A stretch of DNA of 22,793 nt, from positions 66,501 through 89,293 of the forward strand of contig JAHBMJ010003728.1 of NCBI GenBank assembly GCA_018398765.1, in the 5' to 3' direction. Origin of the DNA: Chromera velia. Taxonomy: Eukaryota; Sar; Chromeraceae. Of this stretch, positions 9,195 through 20,465 are shown piece after piece; the stretch's first letter is position 1; every line of letters begins with the position of its first letter. The notes beneath the pieces were generated by a model. That model worked only from the letters and a program-made list of their open reading frames with translations. It searched no databases and was not told where the DNA came from. The translations under genes and the position numbers were made by a program.

Positions 9195-9503
9195 GTGCGT
9201 CAGATTTTTAAGTGCTCAGATGGCCCGGAAAGCGAAGCTGAGAAGACACTTAACAAAAAATATACCCCCCAGACCACACGGATGGCTGCGTCCGACGTTT
9301 ACAGGAAGATCTGACGCACGCCAAGCTCGGCCCCGGAAAGATAATTCAGCTGAGGAGGCACTTTCCAAATTTAAAGCAGGGGCAACAAGAATAAATTTCG
9401 CTTTCCGGGCCATTCGCACGGAGTGCGTCAGATTTTCAAGTGCCCTCCAGAGCTTCGCTTTCCGGGCCATGCACGCGTGCGTCGCGCGTGCGTCAGATTT
9501 TTT
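9195..9503. repeat. Modular short-repeat cluster with internal inversions
   Basis: Two short modules recur. Module D, GTGCGTCAGATTTT(T/C)AAGTGC, occurs at 9195-9215 and 9423-9443, shortened at 9488-9503, and inverted in part at 9308-9319. Module R, ATGGCCCGGAAAGCGAAGCT, occurs at 9220-9239, and as its exact complement at 9451-9470 and, for 17 bases, at 9397-9413; a partial forward copy is at 9329-9340. The 20-bp arms 9220-9239 and 9451-9470 could form a hairpin with a 211-base loop. Because module R is read on both strands, overlapping frames on each strand start MARKAKL. This looks like a fold-back/MITE-type element; I see no clear target duplication. Confidence 0.7.
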
Positions 9504-9762
9504 TGCGCGCTTCTCTCGCGCTCGCGCCGCCGCACGCACCCATGCACGCAATTGTCCTCCCGCCTTCTTCGCCATTCTTCACCTCCTCATCTTCCAGCCT
9601 TCATGTACGTCCCTTTCTGACAGTTGCTTCCACAATTCAACGAATTAAGCGCAGGGATTACTCACCCGCCTACCAATTACCAGCTGATGTCACACCGGTT
9701 TTTGACACGAAGGTGGCAGAACATCGTTTCCACCTGAAAGAGGGTGGTTGAGCGACTGCGAC

Positions 9763-9780
9763 GGTATATCGATATATATA
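9763..9780 (+). promoter_or_regulatory. TATA-like AT tract upstream of the membrane-protein gene
   Basis: A TA-rich, partly palindromic stretch (core TATATCGATATA, 9765-9776) about 65-80 bases before the ATG at 9845, in otherwise mixed sequence. Position would suit a core promoter with a short 5' leader. Function is inferred from position only. Confidence 0.35.
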
Positions 9781-9844
9781 CCACTGCCTGCTTGATTTTG
9801 ATGCGTGAAACCGACAGAGAGACAAAATACCAAACAGAACAAGC

Positions 9845-11704
<1,860 letters not shown>

Positions 11705-12166
11705 AGGAAGAGACTGGACATGAGGAGACCATTAAAAAAAGGAATCGAATGAATGCTCCCTCCGTACAGATAGATCCTTTTCCCTCACTTACTCCTTTTT
11801 TTCCTACCGTCTCCAGTCCCCCTTATTTTCCTTCCTCCCCCGCCTCTCCCCTTAATTGTTCCTTTCGCCCTTCATTTCCGCATCAATCATGCAGCATTTT
11901 TTTTTTGTCACAGAAGTTTCCCTTTCTTCTTCCGACTGCGTTTGCGTTCGATTCCCCCCATTCCTCATGCGTGTTGTCAAAAAGTTCTGTGAAGAGCATT
12001 TCCACGGTGTTTCTTCCTTTCCTCTCCCATACACAAAAACTTTACTTTACATTCTCCTGGGGTCCGCCTGTCGTTCTTCAAGGCAGAGTCATAAGCGTTG
12101 GTGTGTCTTGCTGAAACGCATTTTCTCCCTCCTTCCTTCCTTCTGTTTCCCGTGTGTGCTCTGCAG
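11705..12166 (+). other. Possible second intron or intergenic spacer
   Basis: Pyrimidine-rich, with no convincing protein. It ends in TTTCCCGTGTGTGCTCTGCAG at 12146-12166, a good splice acceptor. If the preceding gene uses donor 11690, this whole stretch is intronic. Confidence 0.4.
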
Positions 12167-12881
12167 GTTACGGGAGTGGTGGCTTCCGCACGTGTTGACC
12201 TGCACTCGGGAGGCAGATTGTCAGAGAGACGTGAAGGGGCAAGGACAGAAAGCCGAGAGGGGGGGGGGCGCAAATGGCGGACAGCCGTGTCCTTTTCGGA
12301 GTCACATTTGCCTTCCCCCTGCCAGTAGAAGAGCTTCCTCCTCCTCGTCTGGAAACACCCCTGTCGTCGTTACACGAGGAGACAGACCAGCGTCCCCCTC
12401 CATCTCGACCCTCACTGGGGGGTCTGTTAGAGATCCACCCACCAGAATGCGACGAAGCGCGTCGTTTTCTGACGATAAGGGCTCCGCTCTCTCTTCATCG
12501 TCACAGCAGCAGCCGATCTCCCCCGCTCCTCCTCCGGTTCCTCACATCAGGTCGAGTCCTCAACTTCGAGTGCCGGTTCTTCGTGTGGAGTCAACAAAAG
12601 GGGCACTGGCAGGGAGGAAGGGGGTGGATTGGGAAGGAGTCGAAGTGAGTCGAGGGGGCAGGAAAGAGAGAGAGGGAAACAGACCTTGTCAGCCACAGGA
12701 CACAAAACCCCCTTCGTTTCCCCCTCCCTCGCCTTCTCCCGAGGCAGCTGAAGATTTTCCGTCCCCTTATTTTCTTTCAGTAGAGGCCCCCGGAGAAGAA
12801 CAGGATGAAGAGAGGCCATTTCCGCCCCCGGAAGTTTTTGGTCGTCTGCATGGGGTCAGCAGGCCTGTGGGCTTTGTGTGA
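12167..12881 (+). CDS. Probable coding exon(s), Ser/Pro-rich, reading frame change near 12260-12325
   Basis: From about 12324 to TGA 12879-12881 one frame gives a plausible disordered protein rich in Ser, Pro, Arg and Glu (RRASSSSSGN, RMRRSASFSDDKG, PAPPPVPHIRSSPQLRV, ending RPVGFV). From 12167 to about 12325 a different frame (starting VTGVVASARVDLHSGG) reads better and is in phase with an exon ending at 11689. The switch lies near a run of ten G (12259-12268), where a one-base error would explain it, or at a second acceptor (CCCCCTGCCAG ending 12325). It may be the C-terminal part of the upstream membrane protein or a separate gene. No known domain. Confidence 0.45.
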
Positions 12882-13353
12882 GGAAGGAAGGAAGCAGCGA
12901 GGAACTGCAAGGCAGGGGAAGAGAGAAAGACAGGAAGGAGGAAAGATTGGGAGGTGCAGACAGAATCGATTTGCCTTCCTCATTGCTTCAAGGTTCTGGT
13001 CGTTCAGGTCACCTACCTCTATCCTGCCTGCCTGTCTGTCTCATTCATTGTCTTTCCGACCGTCTCAGAAAGAAACAGCTGCATCTATTTTGCACGTGAG
13101 TGAGCGAATCCACACACAAGTTTTTCCAAAAAGTAACGGAGACCAGACGAACGTAAAGAGGAACACCAACAGATCGAAAAGGAAGTCCGTCAATCCTTCG
13201 AAGAGAAGAGAAAAGAATTTAGAGGAAAGAACAACGATCGATGCATGCATTGCCAGAAGGAAAGTGAAATAGAATGGTGCAAAGAGAGAGACGTCAAGAG
13301 TGGAACAGAGGGGGTTGAGCACCCGACGCATGAATAGCATGCAGAACTCGGTA

Positions 13354-13521
13354 GTCTCTCTCTCCCCCCCCCCTCTCTCTCTCTCTCTGTGTTTGTGTGC
13401 GTGTTTGTGAATGTGTGTGTGAATGTTTGAGCGAGGCGTGCGTCTGTGTAAAGACAAGTGCGTGAGTGCTCCTCTATGTGTATATGTGTACGCGTGTGTG
13501 TGTGTGTGTGTGTGTGTGTGT
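13354..13521. repeat. CT, poly-C and GT simple repeats
   Basis: A CT tract with an internal C run (about 13354-13388) is followed by interrupted GT-rich sequence and a purer GT tract (about 13493-13521). Histidine/threonine-rich frames on the complement are translation of these repeats. Confidence 0.85.
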
Positions 13522-13776
13522 CTTTGAATAAAGCAAGATATCGGCAGCGCGTGTGCTGTTTGTGTGTGCCGATGTGCCGTAGGATCAGAAGAAAAGCGTC
13601 CGCACTGGATACGATAACATTTCCGTCTCCATCCATTCGTCCGTTTCCTCTGTTGCTGGCAAAGGCGTAACAGGCAGCCAATGTGGTTAAAAACAAAAAG
13701 ACGGGAAAAAAGGACCAGCAAAGCTGCCGAAAACAACACGCCCAAGATCCATGACTTGCACTTGTGCAAGAACACT

Positions 13777-13812
13777 CACTCTCACTCTTTCTCTTTCTCT
13801 TTCTCTTTCTCC
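13777..13812. repeat. TTTCTC-type hexamer microsatellite
   Basis: Repeated CTTTCT units, about four copies, flanked by CACTCT variants. No associated gene is seen. Confidence 0.8.
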
Positions 13813-14811
13813 CACGCACACACAACACTTGTAGGCAAGAGAAAAACAACTCTAGAGAGAAGCCTGAAAGAAAGAATTTTGTACTTGGGTTTGAGGTGTT
13901 TGTAGAATTTGATCTCATAAAGGAATCACGACGGGACCGTATAAGGGAGACGGAAAGGAAGGGAGGCACGCGGCTCAGCCGTTGCACGACAAATCAATTC
14001 ATGCGCACAAAGCCGTTACTGCAGTTACAGGGAACGCGCCTTGTACTGCCTTGTGTTATGTCGCCTGTGTGCTGTGTGCTTCGCCTTCCACGCGCATGGC
14101 CAAGTTGTAAAGAAAGAAATTGATCTTGCGGTTGAAAGAAGAAAAGGAGACAAGCGGGGCGCGCATGGTGCCAGACTGATTTTGTTTGTGTTTCTTTCTG
14201 TCTGCGAGTGCTTCGCTTCCTTTTGTTTCGTGTTCGGTTTAATATGATTCATTCTTGCGCTGAAATTTTTCCTTCCTCTCTCCTCTCATTTCTTGTACGG
14301 TTGTGTGTCGGTGCCTCTCTCTCTTGTGATTGTCTCTCTTCTCTGGTCATAGACCGGTTTCTGTTCTCTTCTCCGCTGCGTGCGTGTGGTTGAATGCAAT
14401 GACATGAGTCCCTCTCTATGTATGTGTGTGAATATGGGTGTTAACCCGTTCTGCTGGTCTGGCCCGATATCCTTTCTTCCTTCTCTTCCACACACCAAAG
14501 ACTCTATCGGTTTAAAACAGTACGCATGGCAAATGTCACGGTGCACCTCGCCTTTCCCTTCTTCCACACGTACTCTGGCCCTCTCTCTCTCATCCTCTTT
14601 GTCCATTTGCATGCGTGATTTCTCTTAATTCTTTCTGTGTTGATGTCGTCTCTGCTTTCTATTCCGTTCTTCTCCCTCCTTCAGTTTTTTCTTCATCAAC
14701 AGCCTCGTGTGCGCGGTCGTTCGTGTTTTCTCTCTCCCTCTATTCTCTCCTTTTGCCCGCTCTCATTGTTTGTCCTTTTTTTTTCAAGCCAAGAGAGGGC
14801 AGGCAACCGGG

Positions 14812-14991
14812 ATGCATCGACCCGCTGCCGTCTTCCTGACTGTACTCACTCTTTTGATACTGTACTCACTCTCTTGGTTCTGCTTCCTTAATTCTGCCCG
14901 TCCGTGCTTCAGCAGAAAGGCCGCTGAAGGATCTTCTCTGTCGGGTCTCAGGCAGGAGGGAAGGGCTGCAGCAGGGAAGGGAGTTCGTTGA
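14812..14991 (+). CDS. Small hydrophobic protein or first exon, weak
   Basis: The ATG at 14812 opens 59 codons to TGA at 14989-14991. The first 30 residues contain a strong hydrophobic core (VFLTVLTLLILYSLSWFCFL) that could be a signal peptide or membrane anchor, followed by a basic Ser/Gly/Ala-rich tail. It sits after a T-rich tract that could also be a splice acceptor region. Not recognised; it may be an isolated frame in pyrimidine-rich DNA, where Leu/Phe/Ser runs arise easily. Confidence 0.25.
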   Translation: MHRPAAVFLTVLTLLILYSLSWFCFLNSARPCFSRKAAEGSSLSGLRQEGRAAAGKGVR

Positions 14992-15438
14992 GTCCCCGTG
15001 GCACGTTGGTCGGGTGGTCGTGTGATGCTGCAAATGAATCTAGATGCATGAATCTAGATCCTCAGTACCCATCTTTTCTTCTTTCTTTTTTTCTTTCCTT
15101 TCTTTCTTTCTTTTTCATTTTTTCCCCTTCCGAACCCTGTGGGCCTTCGAATGGCCGGCGTCTCTGCGCCAGACGAATAACAGACTGCCAGACATGCAGG
15201 TGAATTGATAAAGAGAGAGAAGCAGAGCCCGAGACAGAGTCGACGCACGCATACAGATTGACACATCGGCTCGAGTAAGAAAAAAGAGAAAGAACAGACC
15301 AGGACAAGGCAAAGATTCCAGTAAAATCCTTCCAAGACAGGACGCGAGAAAAAGCGCGTCTGTCTGTCTCTCTGTCTCTTTTGCAAAAGTCGTCGCAATA
15401 CAGCTGCTTTCCACTGGCTTACCTTCACCCCTACGCAC
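14992..15438. other. Non-coding spacer with polypyrimidine tract
   Basis: Holds a long T/C tract (about 15068-15128) and otherwise ordinary sequence. The tract could be an intron polypyrimidine region if 14812-14991 and 15439-15753 belong to one gene, but I cannot show a matching donor. Confidence 0.4.
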
Positions 15439-15753
15439 ATGAAATTTGATTCTCACCGTCCATCGATCCCTGTTTTGATCGTTCCTGCACTCTGTGTGGA
15501 AAAAGCAGCCGGATTCCTTTTGCCGTTTCATACATTCCCGTTGAGTATGCGTGCACTGATAATGAAATTTTCTCTGCCGAGATCGATGAATCGGTTGGAG
15601 AATTCCTTCATTTTGGCCCCTTCTCTGTACGGTAGGGTAGCTTCATCCAGTCTAGATGAAGAAGTTAGACTCAGTCGAAGATCCGCAACAATTCAAGAAA
15701 GTGACAGCGAGCGATTGCTTGACGTTATGTTCGGACGTGTGGAGGAAACATGA
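15439..15753 (+). CDS. Hypothetical 104-residue coding candidate
   Basis: The C-terminal half (about residues 48-104) has the balanced, charged composition of real protein (RSMNRLENSF, SSSLDEEVRLSRRS, ESDSERLLDVMFGRVEET) and ends in TGA at 15751-15753. The N-terminal part is less convincing, and the true start may be an exon boundary. No family is recognised. It is on the same strand as the membrane-protein gene, 2.5 kb downstream of the last good exon. Confidence 0.3.
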   Translation: MKFDSHRPSIPVLIVPALCVEKAAGFLLPFHTFPLSMRALIMKFSLPRSMNRLENSFILAPSLYGRVASSSLDEEVRLSRRSATIQESDSERLLDVMFGRVEET

Positions 15754-16016
15754 GGAGACTCATGCAAGAAAAGCCAGACCATGCCACTGACTTCGACCAT
15801 GACTGTGCTCGAAACCTCTTCATGGGGTCCGCCCCTGTCCGCCCTTTCAACTCTATTCATTCCTGGTTCTATGTGTGCAACTTCGTCCGGGACTACGCTC
15901 TGTGTTCTGGCTGATCGATTTACCATGTGACCCACGTCTGTCAACAAAGCACTTGACAACTCATCACTCACATGTTAGCTCGTGTATGACTACATGCCTA
16001 GCTACATGCGAATCAT
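15754..16016. other. Unassigned spacer before the MITE insertion
   Basis: Ordinary sequence, possibly 3' UTR of the preceding frame. Nothing else is recognised. Confidence 0.4.
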
Positions 16017-16024
16017 GCTAGGAA

Positions 16025-16921
16025 CTAGGGGTAATTTTCAAAAAAAAAAAAAAAAAAACGCTCTCCAGGGCAAATTTATTTATTTTCTTTTTGCTTTTCG
16101 ATGATGACTTCCATGAAGACATCATAAGCTGCCGTGACAAGCATCACCTTGCAACACAAAAACAACTGTTGCATAACAGTGTAACAACATTCATTTATCA
16201 TTATAACAAAGAAATACACAGTATGGTTAGGAGTTACTACTAGTCCCTTTTAGCGAGTAGCGAGTTACCGTCAGTTTCTAGGTCAGTTTGGTAACCATGA
16301 GATGGTAACCGGCAGACTTGAAGGCGTGTACCACTAGTACCATTACTATGGTAGTTCAAGGAAAAACTCTGGTAAAAACAGTTGCTAAACGTATTTTAAA
16401 GCCTGTCCACTTAACTCATTAGCAGTTTAAAGCCCTGAAATGATCATAGTCAAATAATATATGCTATACATAGTGATATATTAGTTAGAGTTTAGTCATA
16501 AAATGACGAACATTGAATTTTACTGGAATAAATTTTTAATGAATGCCAAAAATATGATTTTTACTAGTCTAAAATTGGTTTTATACGTTAAGTTTAACTC
16601 AGAATGTGGCCAAATATGCCTGTTTCCAGCTACTACCACTACCATTGGAACAGTACTACCGTAACCACAAAATTAGTAACCGGGCGGCCTAGCGGCCACC
16701 TAGTAACCGTCCTACTTCCGTTACTCCTAACCGTACTGTGTACAAAAAAATAACTTTAATAGTATAACAATACTTAAAAATACTTGTTCATTCGTCCAAC
16801 ACATCAACAACACTTAAACTAACTTAAACAACATGTTTTTGAATCTGACATCAGAAAAAAAACAAAAAATAAAAAAGTGAAAATGATCATTTTTTTTTTT
16901 TTTTTTGAAAATTACCCCTAG
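16025..16921. mobile_element. hAT-like non-autonomous DNA transposon (MITE), 897 bp
   Basis: Perfect 15-bp terminal inverted repeats CTAGGGGTAATTTTC (16025-16039) and GAAAATTACCCCTAG (16907-16921), each extended inward by an A or T run to about 31 bp. A perfect 8-bp target duplication GCTAGGAA flanks it (16017-16024 and 16922-16929). Eight-bp duplications are typical of hAT (also P) elements. There is no transposase; the interior is AT-rich and non-coding. About 524 bp of the interior appears to be a second, nested element, so the original MITE would have been about 373 bp. Confidence 0.88.
16217..16740. mobile_element. Nested mariner-like MITE, about 524 bp
   Basis: Inverted ends CACAGTATGGTTAGGAGTTAC (16217-16237) and the complement of CACAGTACGGTTAGGAGTAAC (ending 16740) match with two mismatches. 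TA dinucleotides sit directly outside (16215-16216, 16741-16742), as expected for Tc1/mariner target duplication. No transposase. GTAACC-type motifs cluster in both halves. TA duplications are weak evidence alone, and the structure could instead be subterminal inverted repeats of the outer element. Confidence 0.6.
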
Positions 16922-16929
16922 GCTAGGAA

Positions 16930-17608
16930 TCATGACAGTGACTCCATTGAGTTATGACACACTGTCGTGCAAGAAGTACTAGTAATAACTAGAGTAATAA
17001 AAACTGGTACTTACTTACTTACTTAATTGTGGTTAAACAGTAACTTAAACCTAGGGTCTCTGAAACTAGAGACAAATGGTAACCTATGCATGAAGTGAAA
17101 CGAGCTCTCTTACATATGTCTCTTCTTCCCCGATACCTCTTCCCCCAGCTGTAGCAATCCATCTTGCTCTGCAAACCCTTTCACCGATTCTTGTTCTCTC
17201 TTTCACTCTCTCTGCCAGCAAGTGAAGTTTGGATCTAAGCTGCTCTGTTCACACGCATGCAGACAATCGATACACCGCATCGTCGATCATCTTTCTATCT
17301 TCGACTGCAGGATAGTGAATACAGTGTTCTTTGCCGGATCCACCGTGTCTCTTTCCCCCACCAGCACATACTTGAAGGAGAGAGATGAAAAGAGAACTAC
17401 CAGACAAGAAAGAGCGAGGCAGATTGCACAATTAAACTGTGTAACCCCACCCCTTTCTAACCCTCCCCCCTAAGAGCAACATGACCAGACGCTGGTGCGA
17501 TTGGTTCTCTATCTGAAAATTACTCAGTCAGGAGTTGCGTAGATAGATGCCACATAAACGGGTGAGCCTATGCTCGCCGACGGGTCTTGAAGTCAACCAT
17601 TCTGACAA
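16930..17608. other. Unassigned region between the MITE and the LINE
   Basis: Begins AT-rich with a short ACTT repeat (near 17009-17025), then becomes CT-rich. A plus-strand frame at 17222-17473 is open but of unclear meaning. The LINE 3' untranslated tail may lie in the right part; I could not find its poly-A end. Confidence 0.4.
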
Positions 17609-19750
17609 TCATTCTGAGGCTTCCCTTTCCCTCGCTTTCTGCCTGAGTGTCCATTTATTCGTTCCGTTTCTCTCTCTCTGGCTTTCTTTTCTTAAAAGAT
17701 CTAGTGCGATTGTCTGAAGCATGCTACTAGCTGAATTGGCCCATATCGGGGTCAGCGATCTATGCCATATATCCCAGACTACCCGAGGAACCTCCCTTTC
17801 TGTTCTCTTTATGCTTTCTATGAAACCTCCCAACCGACAAAAAAAGATCTCTCTCATGGGACGCATACCAACCGAAACCAAAGTTGGCACCTTGAAAGAG
17901 TTATAGAGCAACCGGAATGTCTAGTGCACAAATCGAAGCTGCAATGCATCAAATGCAACGATATCTCTCTGACTTACCGGTAGGGCTTCCAACGAGTACG
18001 TTGCCACCGGCTTCCAGAGCGCCTGCAGTAAACGAACTTTGCATCGAGGGGGCAAAGGACCTAAGGATGAACAAGTGCCCATCACTGCCCCCAAACAGCG
18101 TTCGGCACTTTCAAGTCGGTCCCTGACTGACTTTCTTGGGTCCCCTCTCTCAAACGCACGACACCGAAGGTATTTATAACTCTTTATACATTCAACTGTC
18201 TTCCCTTCAAAAGTTATTTCCCCTTCTATTTCCCTTCCTGAGCCTGAAAGTGCAAGAACTTTTGTTTTCTTTAAATTCACTTTCAATCCATGTTCCTGAC
18301 AATAAGAGGCTAAACGGTCCAAACGCCACTGCAGGTCAGAAAAAGAGTGAGCAAAAATAATAAGATCGTCTGCGTAACCTATGCTCTCAAGCAGGAAGTC
18401 CACCAATCTTACCTCCTCAGAGATGCGGGGTCACTGCTCCGTTGTTTCACTCTCCTCCCTCCTTTCTCCACATTCCCCTCTTCTCTGTCTTTTATTTATA
18501 TTTGATTCCCTATCCAAGCCGTTATCAGCTTCCCTCCCTTCAACACTCAGAACAGAATGAATATTATTAATAAACAAAAGAAAAAGAAGAGGAGAAAGTG
18601 GATCTCCCTTTTTAAAAATAAATTTACCCCTGCACTTTCGGGAATTTCAAAGACCCAATCCGACTAATTCACCCTTCTCCACACATTTATATACATAGAA
18701 TGAATCATGTACACGTCTTTCTTGCTGACTCCTTCCTCTCGAAGTCTGTCAATCATTTTCTTTCTGGGTACTCAGTCAAATGCCTTGCTGAAGTCAACAA
18801 ACGCTGCAAGGAGGGGTCTATATCTCTCCTTTGCTGAAGCCGTGAGAGTATGAAGAGCAGCTATCGCTTCCTTTGTACCGACCCCCTTCCTGAAACCCAC
18901 CTATCGTTCATCTATATTCGTTGTCTCCCTTAACCGACCATCCATTAACAACGTGAACAACTTTGCCAGAAGGCAGACGATGTGTATGGGCCTCCATTTA
19001 TTATAACTTCTCACAAGAGGGAGAGACGTTACCTTTTGGAACAGGAGCAATTCGAATGAAGTTCTACTTTTCTGGCCAGAAAGAAAAAAGGAAAAAAAGA
19101 TTGAAAAAAATGAAAAGAAGAAAACGAGATAGACGAGAAGACGAAAAGTACAAATGTACCTGCGCAGGGGAGATTCCTTCGAGGCCGGCTGCTTTCTTTA
19201 GGTCGATTGCCTTCAGTATCTTCTCATATTTATCGAAAAAGAAGAAAGGTACCGGGGGGGGAGCTGGTGTTTCATCCTTCTTTTGAGGCTCCAGTCCGTC
19301 CCCACTGAACAGATCGGCCCAAAAATTTGAAAACGAAAAGGCGGACGGCTTTTCTCCCTCACTCCCACTCTCTGCCTTTTTTCTCTCCCTCCTCCATTTC
19401 TATAGGGCTGCTGGGTCCTTAGCAGCTTCTTCCGCAAGTCTCTCTGCCTGAAGAATGGCATACTTTCTCTTTTTTCTTGCTATCAACTTCCCTCTCTCTC
19501 TGTTTAACCTGTTCATCTTTCTCTTTGCTGTGATGCACCGCTCATCTTCGTCCTCCCAGAGTTCTCTTTCTTCCTTTCATTCCCTTTCTACGGATCTAAC
19601 TCTCTTCTGAATCTCCCTGTATTCTTGATCCCTCCAAGGTGTAACAGCCTTTTCCTTCCTTTCACTTTTTTTCAGATGAGTTAGCTTTCGTTTTCTCTCC
19701 TTGGGTTGTGCGAGTACATGCTCCCACTGTTGGGTGAGTCTGGCTATTTA
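17609..19750 (-). pseudogene. 5'-truncated LINE (non-LTR retrotransposon) reverse transcriptase, broken
   Basis: The protein copied element RNA at nicked target DNA. Visible on the minus strand in order: a basic coiled pre-RT region (about 19400-19740); KAAGLEGISPAQ; NKWRPIHIVCLLAKL; VGFRKGVGTKEAI; motif A AFVDFSKAFD (about 18775-18805); motif B GDPLSPLLFLLFINNI (about 18580); motif C IGYADDLIIFA followed by HGLKVNLKKTKV; and a C-terminal region to 17609. Stops: 19748, 19577, 19400, 18901, 18772, 18664, 18431 and 17921 (left base of each). Frameshifts lie near 19370 and 18645. No endonuclease domain is visible upstream. The stop at 18901 sits where relatives usually have Gln before FGFRKG. 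Confidence 0.9.
19074..19159 (-). other. Intron-like segment within the LINE frame
   Basis: On the minus strand the frame ends ...SPAQ at CAG|GTACAT (about 19159) and resumes after a long T/C tract ending CTTTCTGGCCAG (about 19074). The intervening part has no RT similarity, and roughly 45 residues normally found here are absent. It may be an intron, or a deletion filled with simple sequence. Confidence 0.3.
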
Positions 19751-20465
19751 GCTTCTCGGTGGCACAGAGATAAAACAAGTGGAGGAAGGTGGTATCTGAG
19801 TAGCGGGGTAAAAAGAAGGGACGGACACAAATAGAAGGGGGAAGAGGGGAGGACTCCGAGGAGGAGGCGAAGGTATAGATGGAATAGGCTTGCCTTCTTT
19901 TTTCGATAGTCTAGGAACCTAGTTCTCACTTAGCCTCGTAGTAGATCTTGCCAGCTAGCTCCTTCCTCACCGACCTCCTGAACTACTTAGTACCATAACG
20001 TTTGAGATATTAGAATCTTTTGGTATGACTGTCGTGCACAAACCTTCTGTTCACTTCAGAGCCTAAGTAAACAGGCTGTCTCGGCACTAGGTCTCGGCAC
20101 ATGCAAACTCAGACCCCACAAAAGTAGCTATCAGTGACTGTGTGAAAGCTAGTGGACTAGACCATGCACAAGAATGACAAAGAGACATAAAATATCAATC
20201 AGTTTAGGTCTGAGTCATCGATCCAAATTCTTTTTGTGCCTATGGTCTACCTGTCTGTGTAGTAGATCAAGATTTCTTTGGCATGGACTCGGCTCCAGGA
20301 TACGCCAAAAATGGTCAGTCTGCTCTGCTAGCATATGCAACAGTCTTGGATCCTCGCATCCCTACTCCACAACTGTACAGTATTTTCCAAATCTTTTGAT
20401 CTAAAGCAGAAACGTCGGGCATGCGACGGATCGAAGATATATCACAAGAGAAAAAAAAAAAGAAA
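19751..20465. other. Spacer between the LINE and the viral-type gene
   Basis: The LINE 5' end is not defined exactly and may extend into this part. The rest is AT-leaning with short meaningless frames. A purine run (20448-20466) precedes the ATG of the next gene. Confidence 0.4.

Larger units (their letters stand above)
12882..14811. other. Gene-poor, simple-sequence region
   Basis: Purine-rich sequence directly after the stop at 12881 may be 3' UTR. The rest contains CT, GT and TTTCTC tracts and many short frames of biased composition. I see no supported gene, RNA or mobile element. Confidence 0.5.

Noticed and set aside
9216-9648. Overlapping frames on opposite strands both beginning MARKAKL-like
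   Set aside because: Caused by the inverted module R; no evidence that either is a gene.
13065-13987. Large overlapping minus-strand frames (236 and 265 codons)
   Set aside because: They are open because of CT, GT and TTTCTC repeats; composition is repetitive and the two frames conflict.
19744-19929. Minus-strand frame upstream of the LINE as its endonuclease
   Set aside because: Leu/Ser/Pro-rich with no endonuclease motif.
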